A DNA stretch of 64,000 nucleotides from NCBI RefSeq assembly GCF_024679095.1, contig NC_066522.1, positions 8,643,614 to 8,707,613 on the forward strand, read 5' to 3'. The DNA is from Eriocheir sinensis (Eukaryota; Arthropoda; Malacostraca; Decapoda; Varunidae). The notes under the pieces are model-generated. The model did no database searches, was not told the DNA's origin, and worked only from the letters and a program-made list of their open reading frames with translations. The translations under genes and the position numbers were made by a program. Shown here one piece after another: positions 37,940-50,470 of the stretch (the stretch's first letter is position 1; the number at the start of each line of letters is the position of its first letter).

Positions 37940-39480
37940 AGGGAGAGGGGAAAGGGGGTTAGGAACGTGGGGGGAGAAGGGAAAGAAGGTGGGTAGAAAC
38001 GGAAAGGGGTAGGGGAGTTAAGAGGGTGGGGGGAGGGAGGAAAAGAAGGTGGGAAGATGGGGAAAAGGGTAGGGGGGTTTAGGAGGGTGGGGAGGAAAAT
38101 AACGAAGGTGGGGAGAGGGGGGAGGAGGCTTGGAGTGGAGAGGAGGGAAAGGTGGGAAGAAACGGTAGAGGTAGAGGGAGTGGGAGGGTGGGGGGAAGGG
38201 ACAGAAGGTGGAGAGAGGGTGGGAGGGGAAAGGAACAAAAGCAAAGGAGGAAGGGGAGAAAAAAAAACGTAAATAAAGAGTGAGAATGATGATGTTTGTA
38301 TGGAAAGAACGAAAGAGGGAGTTAGGAGAGTGGGGGAGGAAAGGAAAGAAGGTAGGGGAGGAAAGGGAAGAGAACAGGAGGAAGGGGAGGAAATGAAAAA
38401 AAAACGGAAAGAGGATGATGGAAATGAGAGAATAAAGGAAAGAAGAAGAGAAAGGAATACGAGAGTGGAGGAGGAAAATAAAGATGGTAGGGGAGAAAAG
38501 GGAAGAGAACAGGAGGAAGGGGAGGAAATGAAAAAAAAACGGAAAGAGGATGATGGAAATGAGAGAATGAAGGAAAGAAGAAGACAAAGGAATACGAGAG
38601 TGGAGGAGGAAAATAAAGATGGTAGGGAAGGAAGAGGAGAGAATGGACAATAAGAAAGGGAGTGAGAAAGGTTAATGAAGGGAAAGTGTGGGAAGAAGAA
38701 AAGGGAAAAAGGGAGTGAAACATAAAGAAAGCAGAATAAAGGAGATTAATGGGGATGGGGCGAAAGAGCAGAGAATGGATAATAAGATAATAACAAAGGG
38801 AATGAGAAGGATGGTTGAAGAGAAAGGAAGTGGGAGGGAAGTATGAAAAGAAGAAGAGAAAGGAGTAAGGAGAGTGGAGGAGGAAGATGGAAGAACGGGA
38901 GATGGAGAAAAAAAGGGAACGAAAGAAAGGGGAGGGAGAGTTGTAGAGGTGGAAGGGGAGGGAAGGCAAAGAGGGATGAAAATGAAGAGAAAGAGAATGA
39001 GAATGAAAGTGAAAGGTGGTAGAGAAAGGAGGAAAAGGGAAGGGAAGTGAATGGAGAGAGTAGGAAGAGAAAAAAAAGGTCAGAAGGTACAATTTTGATG
39101 GGAGGCAATGAAGGAGGGAGGGAGGGAGGGAGAAGAGAGATTAGAAAAGTGGAAGAAGTAGATAGTGAGGGTTTGAGTGAGGTAAGAAAAAGGGGGAAGA
39201 GGAGGGGGATGGAGGAAGGGAGAGGAGGAGAGAAGGAGGGAGGGAGAGAGAGAGAGGGATGGAAGTAAGAAATCGAGGTGGAGGAGACGAGAATGAAGAG
39301 AAAAAAAAGATTGGAAAGAGAAAGGGAAGTGAAAGGAAACGAGGAGAGGAAGAAAAAGAATGATGGAATAAAAACGTAAAAAGAGGAGGAGGGAAAGGCA
39401 CAAGGGAGAGAGAGAGGGAGAGATGAGTAAAGGGAGGGATGGGTACGGAGAGGGAAGGAGGGAGGGAGGGAGGGATGGAG
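37940..39480. repeat. Purine tract with two minisatellites
   Basis: Nearly pure A/G for 1.5 kb. About 37940-38240 is a degenerate repeat of roughly 50-60 bp with GGTGGG and GGTAGGGG cores. 38327-38640 is a repeat of about 135 bp (markers GGAAGAGAACAGGAGGAAGG and GAGGATGATGGAAATGAGAG) present at least twice. The remainder is irregular. Cys/Ser/Leu/Phe frames on the other strand are artefacts. Confidence 0.85.
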
Positions 39481-39547
39481 AAAATGTTTTGAAAATATGA
39501 ATGTGATAAAAACAAGATGAAACATGAAATAAAGTGTATAAAATATG

Positions 39548-39893
<346 letters not shown>

Positions 39894-39895
<2 letters not shown>

Positions 39896-40530
39896 TAGAA
39901 TTTATTTTTTCGTACACAAGCTAGAGAGATTATTTATTTATGTGTTGCGGTGAACTGTACTAATTTCAGCTCTTCAGTTATTACCAAAAAATCTCTTAAT
40001 ATCTCTACAATAATTCTCAAGTTAAAAAAAATGTAAAATAATAGGGAACAATAATTTCCAGGCGGCATCGCACGGCTGGCATGAGTTATGGTGCGCCGCG
40101 CCGTGCCTCAAGGGACAATGTGTCGTACCGAACTATATATATTAAGGCCGAAAATGTGTGGCCAGTTTTTTGTGCGATAAATTTTTGCCATGTATCTTTT
40201 TTCAAAGGATAATTTGCAAGTGGAAACTGAACGCGAAAATACAGCAAAAAAAAGAATAATAATACCGCTAATAGTGACAGTTTGCATCAGTATAATGCCG
40301 GAAATTTTTTGGCGTTTTGAAACTTTGTCGAGAGATATATGTACAGGCACGAATTTTCCTTTTACTTTTCAATTTTTGTTAACGTGTGCTCGCACGTTTC
40401 CCTTTTCTTTTTAAATCTGGCAATAATACAATTTCACCTATTCTGTTATTCTTCTCTCCACCTCAGTCAGTCAGTTAGTTAGTCGGTCAATCAGTCAATC
40501 AGTTAATCAGTCAGTCAGTCCGGTAATGTG
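39894..40530. other. Unique A/T-rich island
   Basis: No gene or repeat recognised. A G/C-rich patch at 40060-40115 (GGCGGCATCGCACGGC) is flanked by T-rich sequence. A (CAGT)n-like run lies at 40465-40520. Confidence 0.5.
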
Positions 40531-40534
40531 CATG

Positions 40535-40606
40535 TTTTTTTTTTCGTTTCAGCTAATGGCGCCGGCAGGCTTTCTTGGTGGGGCCTGATGGTTGGCCCCA
40601 GCCCGT
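40535..40606 (-). mobile_element. SINE family 1, 3'-tail fragment
   Basis: The T-run then AATGGCGCCGGCAGG...GGGCCTGATGG matches the SINE tail in reverse. It abuts the poly(T) of a LINE B copy. Confidence 0.65.
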
Positions 40607-42590
40607 TTTTTTTTTTTTTTACAACAAAGGAGACATCTCAAGGGCACACAAAAAAGAAAGCAATAATAAAAAAAAAAAAACCCGCTACTCGCTGCTCCCC
40701 AAAAAAACTCAGAAGAGGTGGCCGAAAGAAAGGTTAATTTCGGGAGGAGAGGTGTCCTGATACCCTCCTTTTGAAAGATCTCAAGTCGTAGGCAGGAGGA
40801 AATACAGGTGAAGGAAGATTGTTCCAGAGTTTACCAGCGTGAGGGATGAAAGAGTGAAGATGGTGGTTAACTCTTACATAAGGGGTTTGGACAGTATAGG
40901 AATGAGCATGAGTAGTAAGTCGTGTGCAGCGGGGCCGCGGGAGGGGGGGAGGCATGCAGTTAGCAAGTTCAGAAGAGCAGTCAGCATGGAAATATCGATA
41001 GAAGATAGAAAGAGAGGCAACATCGCGGTGGAATTTAAGAGGTAGAAGACTATCAGTATATAGAAGGAGGAGAGCTGATGAGACGAAGAGCCTTAGACTC
41101 TACTCTGTCCAGAAGAGCTGCGTGAGTGGAGCCTCCCCACACGTGAGATGTATACTCCATACGAGGGCGGACAAGGCCCCTGTATATGGATAGCAACTGC
41201 GCGGGGGAGAAGAACTGGCGAAGACGATACAGAACGCCCAACTTCGAGGAAGCTGATTTAGCGAGAGAGGAGATATGAAGTTTCTAGTTGAGATTTTGAG
41301 TTAAGGATAGACCGAGGATGTTTAGTGTTGAAGACGGTGACAGCTGAGTGTTGACAAAGAATAGGGGATAGGTGTTTGGAAGATTGTGTCGAGCTGATAG
41401 GTGGAGAAATTGAGTTTTTGAGGCATTGAAGGACACAAGGTTCCTTCTGCCCCAATCGGAAATGATAGCAAGGTCTGAGGTTAAGCGTTCTGCAGCCTCC
41501 AGTCTGGAGTCGTGTACTTCCTGTTGAGAGGGTCTTCTATTGAAAGAAGTTGAATAATGCAGAGTGGAGTCGTCGGCGTATGAGTGGACAGGACAGTTTG
41601 TTATGGAAAGAAGATCATTGATGAATAACAAGAGAGTGGGTGATAGACCAGAGCCCTGTGGAACGCCAGTGTTGATAGGTTTAGGGGAAGAGCAGTGACC
41701 GTCTACCACCGCAGAGATAGAACGGCCGGAAAGGAAACTGGAGATAAAGGAACAGAGAGAGGGATAGAATCCGAAAGAGGGCAGTTTAGAAAGCAAAGAC
41801 TGGTGCCAGACTCTATCAAAGGCTTTCGATATGTCAAGCGCAACAGAGAAAGTTTCACCGAAACGGCTAAGAGAGGATGACCAAGAGTCAGTTAAGAGAG
41901 CAAGAAGATCTCCAGTAAAACGCCCCTTGCGGAATCCATACTGGCGATCAGATAGAAGGTTAGAAGTGGAAAGGCGCTTTTGAATCTTCCGGTTAAGGAT
42001 TGATTCAAAAGCTTTAGATAGACAGGAAAGTAAATCTATAGGGCGGTAGTTTGAGGGATTGGAACGGTCACCCTTCTTAGGCACAGGCTGTACAAAGGCA
42101 TACTTCCAGCAGGAAGGAAAGATAGATGTTGATAGGCAGAGACGAAAGAGTTTGACCAGGCAGGGTGTCAGCACAGAAGCACAGTTTTTAAGGACAATAG
42201 GAGGCACTCCATCAGGTCCATAAGCCTTCTGAGAGTTGAGGCCAGAGAGGGCATAGAAAACATCATTTGGAAGAATCTTAATAACAGGCATATAGGAGTC
42301 AGAGGGGGGATGAGTAGGAGGAATATGCCCAGAATCGTCCAGGGTGGAGTTCTTACAGAAAGTTTGAGCGAAGAGTTCAGGCGGTGTTTTCGATAGCCAT
42401 TTTGAATTTTGAATTTTGGGAAAAGGTGTGTATGTTGTGTGAATGTAATGTGGTGTAGAAAGAGAGAGGAACTGTCTTTTGAGAGCATGCTGAACTGCTC
42501 TCTGGTGTTGATGAGACAAAAGGGAAACGGTTAGTGAGGACATGGGAAGGGTCTTTGAAGGGCTTCAGCACCCTCCTCGCTTCCCATATA
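40607..42590 (-). mobile_element. LINE family B, longest copy (RT), poly(A) tail
   Basis: Minus-strand non-LTR element of the Jockey superfamily, 5'-truncated. The 419-codon frame at 42543-41284 holds RT: KAYGPDGVPP (fingers), VPKKGDRSNPSNYRPI, YGFRKGRFTGDLL, ALDISKAFDRVWH, TGVPQGSGLSPTL, an intact HSYADDSTLHY and FNASKTQFLHLSA. The C-terminal part (LYRLRQFFSPAQLLSIYRGL, ESKALRL, HAGKLWNNLP) lies in other frames down to about 40734, so frameshifts separate it. The 3' UTR ends in poly(A), unlike families A and C. Near-intact RT suggests a fairly recent insertion. Confidence 0.9.
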
Positions 42591-42595
42591 TCCTC

Positions 42596-42900
42596 ACCGG
42601 GATTAGCTCACGCCCGTTCGGTAGATGTCTTCCTACCTACTCCTACCAATGGCGCAGGCAAGTGTTTATAGTGGCGCCATCTTGCTTAGCTCATGCTGCC
42701 CCCTGGAGTTCATCTATGGTCCTCTCTTTAGAGTTTAGAGAGAGAATCTAGAGTTCGGATTGATAAGTGGTCTTCTGGATAGTATGTGGGTAGTCTTAGG
42801 CCACTCAGCGGAGACTTAAAATTCCAAGCTGGGGCGGCGGATGGTACTCGAACTCGCGTCTAGGCGCCGGCACGCTAACCACTCAGCCACCGCCTCCCCG
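42596..42900 (-). mobile_element. tRNA-derived SINE family 1, variant copy
   Basis: In reverse it starts GGCGGTGGCTGAGTGGTTAG, a good A-box, then GACGCGAGTTCGAGTACC, a B-box region. The body shares AAGATGGCGCCACTATAAAC with the other copies. The 3' part diverges and no clear poly(A) is left. Confidence 0.8.
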
Positions 42901-43671
42901 TGTGTGTGTCTAACTGTCCGTCTGTCCAGAGTTGAGTCTATCTGTGTCTATCTGTTTGTCTGTCTGTATGTTTGTCTCTCTCACCCTTCCTATCTGTCTG
43001 TCTGTCTGTCTACCTATCTGTCTCTCCCACCTTTCCTATCTGTCTGTCTATCTGTCTCTCCCTCACCCTTCACCTTCAATATCCCTTTCACTTTCTTCCA
43101 GACTCTCTCCCTCACCCTTCACCTTCAATATCCCCTTCACTTTCTCTCAACTCTCTCCCTCACCCTTCACTTTCTCCCAGACTCACTCCTTCACCCTTCA
43201 CCTTCAATATTCCCTTCACTTTCTCCCACACTCTCTCCCTCATTTCCCAGGCGTCTCCTGCATTCCACTCTTTTCCTATCACCTTCCTGCTCCTCCCTTT
43301 TTCCTCTCTCTCTGCCTCCCACCTCGCCTTCCCTAATCCGGCCCCTCACTTTTTCCCTCCGTCTCCTTTCTCTGATATCTCCATTTTTCTCCCTTCCTCC
43401 GCCCGTCCTTCGTTTCTTTATTCGCTTCGTCAATCTCTCCATTCTATACCTCATCTATGTTCTTTTCCTTGTTGTCATAGTTCTCACACCTTCCTTCCTT
43501 TCTCCTTCCTCCTTCCTTTCTTTCCTTCCTACCGCTTTCACCTCCTAATTAGCCTCTCCTTTATTTTCCTTCCTCTTGGCTGAACTTCTATTAAGGTTTT
43601 CTTGATTCCCATTGTATTCTTAACATGATTATGACCCTTGCTGCTTCTCCACCTTTCTGCATTCTCATATT

Positions 43672-43722
<51 letters not shown>
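42900..43722. repeat. (CTGT)n, a ~50-bp minisatellite and (CT)n up to the exon c splice donor
   Basis: Imperfect (CTGT)n to about 43065. A repeat with core CTCACCCTTCACCTTCAATA follows, about four times, to 43245. Pyrimidine-rich sequence leads to (CT)n at 43676-43720, which ends at the exon c donor. Confidence 0.88.
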
Positions 43723-43725
<3 letters not shown>

Positions 43726-43898
43726 GTAGAGGAACTGGTTGTTGGTGTCCTGGTCGAGGAGGGAGAGGCGGAGGAGCGAGAGGGCCGCCAGCTCCTCCCC
43801 CTTCGTCGTTTCGTTCACGTCCGCCTCCCACACGTGTTGCTCCAGACGCGGCCGGTTGTCGTTCATGTCCGTCACCTCCACCAGCACCGTGCCTGTCC
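43723..43898 (-). CDS. CadN: Neural-cadherin-like exon c: repeat boundary
   Basis: 176-nt exon. The acceptor is CCCACCCCCAG right of 43898 and the donor is TACCGG|GTGAGAGAG at 43723/43722. It begins with two bases that complete a codon split with exon b and ends in phase 0. It encodes the end of one cadherin repeat (GTVLVEVTDMNDNRP) and the start of the next (HVWEADVNETT, LLRLSLLDQDTNNQFLYR). Joined to exon b the boundary reads as a continuous cadherin strand. The donor GT lies at the edge of a (GA)n array, so the intron starts GTGAGAGAGA. Confidence 0.93.
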
Positions 43899-44023
43899 CT
43901 GGGGGTGGGGGCGAGGGGGTGGTGAGTGAGGAGGTTAAGGGAGATATGTGGTTGCTTGAGATGAAATTGGGATGTAAAGGAGAGCGTGTAAGGAAGGCTA
44001 TTGGGTGATGGGGTGATGATTAT

Positions 44024-44025
<2 letters not shown>

Positions 44026-44065
<40 letters not shown>

Positions 44066-44153
44066 GTGGTGGTTCTCCGGGCACAGCACCGAATATATAA
44101 ACTTGTTTACAACACACGCCCGGAAACTTTTTGTTGGCACTCTGTTTCCATTT

Positions 44154-44200
<47 letters not shown>
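44026..44200. repeat. (GT)n and (CA)n microsatellites
   Basis: (GT)n 44026-44062 and (CA)n 44157-44201 face each other across 95 bp, a potential hairpin. Confidence 0.95.
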
Positions 44201-44203
<3 letters not shown>

Positions 44204-45060
44204 AAATTTATGCTCCTACTCTTCTCTTGCATACACCCATTGCACTTTAATAAAAAATACTCTCTTAAATACAATTAAATACAAATCAAATATAAAAAAT
44301 AAATAAATCACATTCTTTTCCGGTATTCAGTAGATCAAAATGAAAGAGAAAATAAATAAAAATATCCCTCAAGATGGTAACGGTGGTGGTGATTGAATGT
44401 ACGAATCCTCCATTTGGCCAAACATTTTTCAAGAACTTCGATTTTTAATGTAAACGTTTATTTTATGGCGGCATACTTTGCTTGGCCATTTGTTGCTGCT
44501 CTTTTTCTTTTTCCTTTCATTCTTCTTCCTCTTCTTCTTCTTCTTTCTTTTCTACATTTTCTTTTCTTCTTCCCCTTCTTTTCCTTTTTCCTTTTCCTCT
44601 TCTTCTACATCTTCCTACTCCTCTTATTCGTCTTCTTCTTCTTTTTTTTCTTCTTCTTCTACTACTACTTCTTCTTCTTTTTCTTCTTCTTCTTCTTCTA
44701 CTTCTTCTTTTTCAGGCGTTATATGACTGATATAATTACGGTGCCACGAAAATATAGCCCACGCAATCAACCAATCAATCAATCAATCAATCTTCCTTTT
44801 CTTCTTCACTTTTTCAACTTCCATTTCTATTCCTTCTTCTTCTTATTATTATTATTACCTTTTGCCTCTTCAGTTTCGACAAGCCGACTAAAACACTGAA
44901 GACTCTCCCGTAAATGTGTTAATGGCTGTGTGAGATATTATGCTGATGCTTCTACTGTTTGTGTTGATTTTGCTGGTGCTATTGTTGATGTTGGCGTTGA
45001 GAGTTGCTGTTTTTTGTGGCTATTTTTCTTGCGGGACCATCACGGGGATATTGCAGAGGG
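44201..45060. other. Unique and pyrimidine-rich sequence, no gene
   Basis: A/T-rich unique sequence to 44500, (TTC)n-rich sequence 44500-44715 with CTA units, a small (CAAT)n at 44765-44790, then unique sequence. Confidence 0.6.
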
Positions 45061-48000
45061 TGAAAGGTGGAGGAGGAGATGGGTGAGCGGATGATGCTAA
45101 GACGGATGCTGGCAGGGAAGGATGGAAAGACGAGGAGAGGAGAGGAGAGGAGAGGATGGGAAAGGAAAGGGGAGGATAGGATGGGGAAGGAAAGGAGAGG
45201 AAAGAACAGGATTGGATAGAATTGGAGAGGAGAGAATGGGAAAGGAAAGGGGAGGATAGGATGGGTGAGGAAAGGAGAGGAAAAAACAGTATTGGATAGA
45301 ATTTTAGAGGAGAGGAGAGGAAAGGATGAGATGGGACAAAACAGGAGAGGAAAGGAGAGGAGAGGAAAAGAGAGGAAAGAAGAGAGGAAAGGAAAGATAA
45401 GGATGGGAAACGAAAGAAAAGAGGGTGGTAGAAAAGAGAAGAGACAATGAAAGAGGGAGAGAGAGAGAGAGAGAGTTTGGGATTTATGTGAAAAAAATAG
45501 GGAAGTTTGGGAAAGAAATCTGGGGACGGATAGGGAAACTTAAGACCCAGGCGGGGGAGACGAGAAGTGAGAAGGCGTGAATGTAGCGGGTGAAAAATGA
45601 GATAAGGGAAGAAGGATAACGAGACAGGCAGGGAAAAAAGAGCTATGATAAAAGATGTCCAAGGCTGGTGATATAGAAAACTAATGGCCGTGTGGTATTA
45701 AAAAGAGGGAAAAATAAGTGATCAATAAATAAAAAAACCCAGAGAGGAAAGGAGTTAAAGAAGAGGGAAAAGGCATAATTAGACAGGTAACGGCGATAGG
45801 TGTGATACTGACAAGGTGTTGGGAGAGGCTTTCATCTTGGGAGTTTAAAGAAAGGGTTGGGGGGGGGATATTTGCGTGTTAGAAAATGGGAAAGTTTGAC
45901 GGCAAAAAGGAGGCAGCGTGAAGAGATAGGGAGGGGGAAGGAATGAGGGAGTTAAGAGGGAGGGAAGAAGGAGGAAAGAGGGAGGAATAAGGGAAGGGTG
46001 AGGTAGAGATGAGGAAGTATAAGAAAAGAATGAGGTGCTAAACTTAAAATAGGGTTAAAAGAATAGGAGGGTGGGGCGGCAGATGGGTAGGGTAGAGGAA
46101 GGGATGAGGTAGGAATGAGGTAAGGATAAGGGGGGATGAGGTAGGAAATGAGGGAGGGATGAGGGAGCTTAACTTAAAATGGGGTTACAAGATTAGAAGG
46201 CTGAGACGGCAGATGGGTAGAGGAGATGAATGTGGCATCGTTATACAGAATAAAGAGATGATGGAAGCACAGCCTGATAAATGGGAGACGCCCTTTAATA
46301 TGCTGTCAAGTTCAAGCTGAAAACAAAAATATTGGAGGCTCGATTATGAAATGTGTGATGTGAAAATATATAAAAAAACGTACAGTGTGTTTAGGACCTG
46401 GGTGCCAAAGTTGCGTCATATCTCAAGTTCTCCCAGCAATGCATCGGCGCAGCGAACAAAACAAACTGAGGATGAGGAAAGGATGAGGTGCGGAACTTGA
46501 AATAGGAAGAGAACAGAAAGGAATAGAAATAGGAAAGGAATTGAAAGAAAAGGAATAGGAAGAGAATAAGAAGAGGAAGCTGGGGCGACAGATGAGTACA
46601 GAAGATGAACATGGAATCAAAATATGGAAGAAAAGAAAAGTGGCAGCATAGGTTGGTCAGCTGCTCACGGATAGAGTTTAGTAGCACGTTAAAGGGTTAG
46701 AAATTAAATAAAAGGAGGGAGGAAGATAGGTCAGCAGATGAGTATAGAAGATGAATATAGAATCATTATTTAGAAGAGAAGACCAAATGGCAGCATAGAT
46801 TGGTCAGCTGTTCACGAAAAGGGTATATATATATATGTAGTTGAGGCAAGCACGTTAAAGGGTTAGAAATTAAATGAAAGGATGGAGAAATGCGAGGAAG
46901 AAGGGCAAGATAATGATCGTAATGGAGTGGCGAAGGTCCGTATACTCTTAAACTGTACAGGAAGACCAGGCAGGAGATAAGGGTGAGAGGGAGGAGGAGG
47001 GAGTAATACAAAAATAAGGAAGACAGGGAAGATAAGGAAGAGGGGAAAGGAGGGAGAGAAGTGAAAAATGCAAGAAGCCCGAAGTGGGGAGAATGAGGAT
47101 GATGACGAAAAAAGAATAATGTGCAAAGAAGGAAAAGAAAGAGGAAGAATGGAAAATAAGGACAGGGAATGTACAAATAATAAGAAAAGAAGGAAAAGGA
47201 AAAGGAAAAGGGGAAGAGGAGAGGGACGGAGAGAAGAGGAGATAGGAAAGACAGGGAAAGTTTAGGAGGAAGGAAAGAATAAAAGAAGTTCGATCTACAA
47301 TAAGGAAATAATGAAGAAGCAAGAAAAAAAAAGGAATGGAGACAAGAAAAGGGAGAACGAAATAATGAGAAAAGAAGGAAGATAAAGAGGAAGAAAGTAA
47401 AACAAGACAAGGGAGGAGGGAATAATGAGAAAAAGAAAGAAAGGAATAAAAGAGGAGAGAAGATGAGGAAACCTGAGAATCTAAACAGGGTAACTAAGTG
47501 TCTGAACATTAAAGAGAAGAGTTGTGAAGGGAGAAAGAGGAGGAGGAGGAGGAGGAGGCAGGGGAAGTTAGTGTGAAGAGAAAACGAGAAAAGACAGGAG
47601 AAGAGAGTCAAAGTTAGAGCAGAGATAGCGGTGAGAGTAGGGAGGTGAAAGGGCCTTGGGGAGAGAGAGAGAGGAGTAAGAAGCAGCAGGAGAATAAGGG
47701 GAGAGGCAGCAGAAAGAGCGGCGAGATGACGCAAGAGGGTAAGAGGGCTTAGGGGAGAGGGGAAAGAGGAAACAATGAGATCAGTAAAGGTAAAAGGGTT
47801 CAGGGTACTTAGGAGGAGGAGGAGGAGGAGGAGGAGACGAGAGAAAAAATATCAAAGAGGAAAGAAACAGAAGGTGAGGAGACGGATAAGGAGGAAAGAT
47901 GATGATGAAGAAGAAAATAATGAAGAATTAGGAGAGAAGGAGGACGAGGAGGACGAGAAATACAGGACCGACAAAGAGAGAAACAAAAGGAGGAAACGGA

Positions 48001-48110
48001 CAACGAGGAAGAGGAAGATGAGGAAAAAAAGAATGAAGGATCGGAAAAGGACGAGGAGCAGGATGAGGAAGAGGAAGAAGAAGCGGAGGAGGAAACACTG
48101 AACGCTCGGC
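45060..48110. repeat. Three-kilobase purine-rich region with local tandem duplications
   Basis: Mostly A/G on the plus strand: (GGAGA/GGAAA)n 45130-45400, irregular G-rich sequence, and (AGG)n 47540-47560 and 47812-47838. Within it, 46030-46240 and 46560-46890 carry diverged duplications; GGTTGGTCAGCTG...TTCACG or CTCACG and CACGTTAAAGGGTTAGAAAT recur about 150 bp apart. No coding potential beyond low complexity. Confidence 0.85.
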
Positions 48111-48113
48111 AAT

Positions 48114-48114
<1 letters not shown>

Positions 48115-48180
<66 letters not shown>

Positions 48181-48513
48181 TAAACCCCCCGCAAAAAACA
48201 CCTGTGGATTATGCTCACTGGAATACGGAATCAAGCCACGTTACCTGTCTTCCCATTATGCTTCACTTATATCGCAGAATGTATGGCCTCGCATCACTTA
48301 TCTCCTCCTCCTCCTCCTCCTCCTCCTCCTCCTCCTTTCTCGCCACAAGCTGCTTCCCGAAATGGACGACGTGGTGAAAAATCGTTTGTTTCTCCATTTG
48401 GTAGAGTTCGATCTCAAGAATTTTAGTTTTATTTCTTTATTTTATTTTGCACTTCAATCTCGGCGTGGCTCACATTATGATTATGGCAATGTGGTGTAAT
48501 TAAGGAGGGTTGA

Positions 48514-48598
<85 letters not shown>
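48115..48598. repeat. (CA)n, (TCC)n and (GT)n microsatellites
   Basis: (CA)n 48115-48178, (TCC)n 48302-48336 and (GT)n 48519-48598, separated by short unique stretches. Confidence 0.95.
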
Positions 48599-48599
<1 letters not shown>

Positions 48600-48604
<5 letters not shown>

Positions 48605-49335
48605 AAAATTGCAGGAACGTGAATTTGACATCAAAGAAGGAATTTATCACAAGTCTTTGAGGACAAAAAATCATATAACGGAGCAGACAAACATTTCGAT
48701 TAAAAAAAAATTCATCAAATATTTAATGAGCTACGAAAGAGAGACAGAAGCGATTTTAATTAATGCCGACGACCTGTAGAAAAAAAAAAAATCTCGGAAA
48801 TATCAGATAAAGGGGTAAATCATCGTACCAGTAGGAGTCAATTCTGCACTAAATGATGTTTATTAATATCACACTGCTATAGAAAATAAGATTATATGCG
48901 TTCAAGAAATAATAAAATCTACACCAACCTATAACCATCAGTAGAGGAAAGGGGAGAGAAAGGAAGGGAATGGAAGGGAAGGGAAGGGAGGAAAATGAAA
49001 GAGGGAACGGGAGGGAAGGGAAACGAAGGGAAGAGAAGAGAAGGGAATGGAAGGGAGCGAAAGAGAATGAAAGGGAAGGGAAGGAAAGAGAAATCAATGA
49101 AGTGAAGTGAAAGGAAGTGAAGTGAATTGAAGTGAAGGAACAATGATAAAAAAAAACATTAATTCACGAACCCTTATGAGTCGAATACGGAAAAAAAATG
49201 ATATACCTGATTTTTTTCCCTTTTACTGTGAATTGCCTTACTAAAAAAGAGAATAAAGCGAGAAAACTCCAATTCCTGCAAAGAGCGTAAGTTTATTTAG
49301 TCTGTTTACTTGTGGACACTGATGTATTGGGGTAA
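48600..49335. other. Unique sequence plus (GGGAA)n tract
   Basis: 48600-48940 is A/T-rich with no feature. 48945-49140 is a degenerate (GGGAA)n. 49140-49335 is unique. Confidence 0.6.
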
Positions 49336-49480
49336 TCAGTTGGAAGAGGAGGAGGAGGAGGAGGAGGTGGGTGGAGAGGGTCGAGAAAGAATTGAAGGAG
49401 GAGGAAAAGATGAAGGACGAAGTAAACAGAGGAGGAGGAGATACTTACAGAGCTGAATAGGGAGAGGAAGAGGTGGAGGA
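49336..49480. repeat. (GGA)n tract, 3' flank of LINE C copy 3
   Basis: Interrupted (GGA)n ending at the LINE terminus GGAAACATGGAAACATGG; on the LINE sense strand it is (TCC)n. Confidence 0.9.
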
Positions 49481-49928
49481 GGAAACATGGAAACATGGAA
49501 ATGCAGGCAGCAGAAAGCCTATTGGCTGCCTCCTCCTTCCAATGTCTGTGTTACATCGACTCGACTGAATAGGTAAACCGTTATTTCTAGTTCTTGATTT
49601 GGTTTGCAGTTCAAAGAATTTGGAGAAATCGACGTTATTGAACTTTTCCAGGTACTTTAAGACTCGAATCATATCCCCTCGTAGGCGTCTTTTCTCCAAT
49701 GTAAAGAGATCGAGTCGCTTGAGCCATTCCTCGTACGGTTGAGCCCTTAAGGTTGGAATCATCTTCGTGGCGCGTCGTTGAATCCTCTCCAGTAAATCAA
49801 TGTCCTTTCTGTAATTAGGAGACCAAAACTGTACTGCATACTCGAGGTGCGGTCTTAACATGGAATTATACAAGGATAGCATCACGTCTGGCGTTTTACA
49901 CTCGAATTTCCTCGCTTTGAACCCGAGC

Positions 49929-50033
<105 letters not shown>

Positions 50034-50345
50034 GTGTTGGCTTTGTTATATCCTTTTTAACAGTGATTCGCATGTTTCAGGTCACTGCTGATAGTGACTC
50101 CAAGATCCTTTGCCTCCTGCATCGACTGCAGAGGTTTCCCATTCATGATGTATGTGTGGTTACTATTTCTGGACCGAATGTGCATGACTTTGCATTTGTC
50201 AACATTAAAAAACATTTGCCATTTTTCCGACCATTCGATAATGTGATTGAGGTCTTTCTGAATGATTTCGCAGCCGGTCATTGTAAGGGCCTTTCCACCC
50301 ACCTTGGTGTCATCAGCAAATTTCGATATTATGGATTTCAGTCCT

Positions 50346-50470
50346 GATTCTTTTTTTTTTTTTTTTTACATCCCTGCCTATTGCACCGGTAGGCTTTCTT
50401 CATGGACCGGATGGTCGGCCCAAGCCCGTCGTGGCGCAGGCACTTTTTTTTATAGTGGTGCTAGTTATAT
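50346..50470 (-). mobile_element. SINE family 1 tail inserted in LINE C copy 3
   Basis: The T-run then CCTATTGCACCGGTAGG...GGTCGGCCCAAGCCCG...TATAGTGGTGC matches the SINE 3' half in reverse. It interrupts RT between the IIYIND and FADDTK blocks. Confidence 0.78.
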
